This document shows, piece after piece, positions 62,891 to 64,000 of a DNA stretch of 64,000 bases. Source of the DNA: Bin87 sp965207585. Its GTDB lineage: Bacteria > Chloroflexota > Dehalococcoidia > Lucifugimonadales > UBA3495. The stretch spans positions 124,001 through 188,000 of the forward strand of contig CBDBMT010000002.1 in assembly GCA_965207585.1 (NCBI GenBank), in the 5' to 3' direction. Position 1 is the first letter of the stretch. Each line of letters starts with the position of its first letter. Made by a program: the position numbers and the translations under genes. The notes below the pieces were generated by a model, which was not told where the DNA came from, ran no database searches, and saw only the letters and a program-made list of their open reading frames with translations.

Positions 62891-64000
62891 AGGGCGCACC
62901 CGGTGTCGAATTCCCCGAAGGCGAACCAGATGATGTTGCACCACGGCGTGAACTCCGCAACCCTCCCCCCGCTCACGCTCACGTCGTAGCTCCCGTCATC
63001 GTTGCGATTCACCTCAAGCCGGACGCCGCTGCCTATGTCGCGGGACTCGCCGTCCTGCATCACCGAGAAATCGTCGTAGCCCCGGTTCACGTCTGAGGAG
63101 AAGTCGGGGTTGCGCTCATCGTACAGCGCCGGACCGAAGCGGGCGTTCGTCCCCGTGCCGGTGGACTGGTCGTACCGGCTCACCAGCACCCCGTCGTAGC
63201 GGAAGGGACGCCGCTCTTCGGGCGATGACTGGTCGTAAACCACGGGATAGTTATCCACGTAGGCGGGATTGCGCCCGTCCAGCACCTCGACCGTGGTGAA
63301 GGCGTGCTTTCTCCCGGACGAGATCACCAGGAACTGGTAGCCCCTCTCCCGAGGCGGTTGCAGTGTGTACGTCCCGGCGTCGCCCCGGTGCAGCGCCACC
63401 TCCTCCGGGTCGATCCACCCGGCGGCGTAGCGGTTCACCGCCATGGTCGAGGGCATATCCTGATGCCAGCCAAGTACCGGCAGATACGAGATGGTGGACA
63501 TGAAGTCGAGGACGTTGCTGTACGGGTTGGGAAGATTGTCCTCATCCTCGTCCCACCGGACCTCGGCGTAGGAGTGGGGCCACATCATCCAGCCGTGCCC
63601 GATCTCGTGCACCAGGTTCTCCATGTTCGCCTGGCGCAGGCTCACCAGGCCCATCCGCGCGGCGCCGTTGAAGGCGTCGCCGCCGGTGTCGGCCGCCACG
63701 TCGGTGAGCAGGGTGCGGTTCAGGCCGCCGGGAGCGCCCAGGTCGCACGGGTAGCTGTCCGCCGCCTGGCCCCGGCAGTCCATCACCCCGGCCAGCCGCA
63801 TCTGCTGACCGTGTACGTCATTGGGAGAGCCTTCCCCCTCCAACGCGAAGTCGTTCCCCGCGTGGAAACGCATCCTGAGTCTGCCCTCGGAAATCTTCCC
63901 GAAGTAGACGGCGACGTGGGTGTTCAGGATGTTCACCGCCTCTGCCATCGTCATGGTCTCCCGCTTGCCGTCGTCCTCGTACCATCCGGGGGCGTCCGGC
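62875..64000 (-). CDS. zinc metalloprotease, partial at the window edge
   Basis: The frame stays open through the right edge (upstream codons read 'PGWYEDDGKRETMTM'), so the start is outside; 375 residues are visible. The zinc motif is 'NLVHEIGHGWMMWPHSYAEV', an HExGHxxxxxPH pattern of M6-like or related metzincin proteases. It includes 'SNVLDFMSTISYLP' (Met-turn-like) and a C-terminal beta region with 'TVEVLDGRNPAYVDNYPVVYD'. The C terminus 'WFAFGEFDTGCALSEGE' may form a disulfide. It probably degrades proteins outside the cell; a signal peptide would lie beyond the window. Confidence 0.7.
   Translation of the reverse strand, partial: PDAPGWYEDDGKRETMTMAEAVNILNTHVAVYFGKISEGRLRMRFHAGNDFALEGEGSPNDVHGQQMRLAGVMDCRGQAADSYPCDLGAPGGLNRTLLTDVAADTGGDAFNGAARMGLVSLRQANMENLVHEIGHGWMMWPHSYAEVRWDEDEDNLPNPYSNVLDFMSTISYLPVLGWHQDMPSTMAVNRYAAGWIDPEEVALHRGDAGTYTLQPPRERGYQFLVISSGRKHAFTTVEVLDGRNPAYVDNYPVVYDQSSPEERRPFRYDGVLVSRYDQSTGTGTNARFGPALYDERNPDFSSDVNRGYDDFSVMQDGESRDIGSGVRLEVNRNDDGSYDVSVSGGRVAEFTPWCNIIWFAFGEFDTGCALSEGE

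Overview
The window is GC-rich and densely coded, with no rRNA, tRNA or CRISPR array that I can see. The gene mix fits a free-living or host-associated Chloroflexota of the SAR202/Dehalococcoidia type. It has many paralogous catabolic enzymes: two dienelactone hydrolases, four SDRs counting a zinc-type dehydrogenase as a neighbour family, three amidohydrolase-type enzymes, two MBL-fold hydrolases, two class-III aminotransferases, two mycothiol-type DinB-fold proteins and a PF20091-like alpha/beta hydrolase. It also has an AprA-like flavoprotein and many Uma2/HEPN-type small genes. The taxonomic assignment is inference from gene style only.

Layout. 1-8 kb: the end of a class-III aminotransferase, small membrane proteins, a tandem pair of dienelactone hydrolases, a DUF4258/DUF2283-like pair, a nucleotidyltransferase-HEPN fusion, an NHLRC2-like thioredoxin/NHL protein interrupted by an in-frame UGA, and tandem HEPN/PaREP1-like proteins. 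8-27 kb: an orphan AprA-like flavoprotein followed by scattered oxidoreductases and hydrolases, RidA, an M20 amidohydrolase and the translational GTPase TypA/BipA. 27-34 kb: an SLC13/DASS-type transporter with TrkA-C domains, then a biotin-dependent acyl-CoA carboxylase operon (carboxyltransferase, biotin carboxylase, biotin carrier) with a Uma2 nuclease gene in the middle. 34-43 kb: aminotransferases, hydrolases and an MBL-fold enzyme. 43-48 kb: an ImuB-DnaE2 mutagenic translesion cassette.

48.3-55.1 kb is an accessory island. It carries a XRE/ImmA regulator-protease pair, a divergent GIY-YIG nuclease with its own promoter and palindromic operator, an unknown 165-residue protein, two TIR-like (DUF1863/MTH538) proteins, an Nmad2 protein, a MazG-type pyrophosphohydrolase, a membrane-anchored dCTP-deaminase-fold protein that lacks the catalytic glutamate, and a protein of the predicted DNA-base hypermodification helical family. 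I read this as a candidate nucleotide-centred conflict (defence) system. 55-64 kb holds a CDF transporter beside a decayed response regulator, a large RCC1-like plus ankyrin lipoprotein, an AAA-ATPase fused to DUF4435 (PARIS-like) with an AlbA_2 partner, a decayed type I restriction S-subunit tail, and a partial zinc metalloprotease.

The two strongest findings are these. (1) A probable selenoprotein at 5092-6612: the UGA falls exactly on the second Cys of the family's CCINC redox motif and is followed 25 nt later by a 7-bp, 4-nt-loop hairpin that fits a bacterial SECIS. (2) The TIR/Nmad2/MazG/DCD-membrane/hypermodification island. Several genes (amidohydrolase at 11.1 kb, DinB-fold protein at 26.2 kb, possibly the DUF4258-like gene at 2.6 kb) carry single-base frameshifts that may be real decay or assembly errors.
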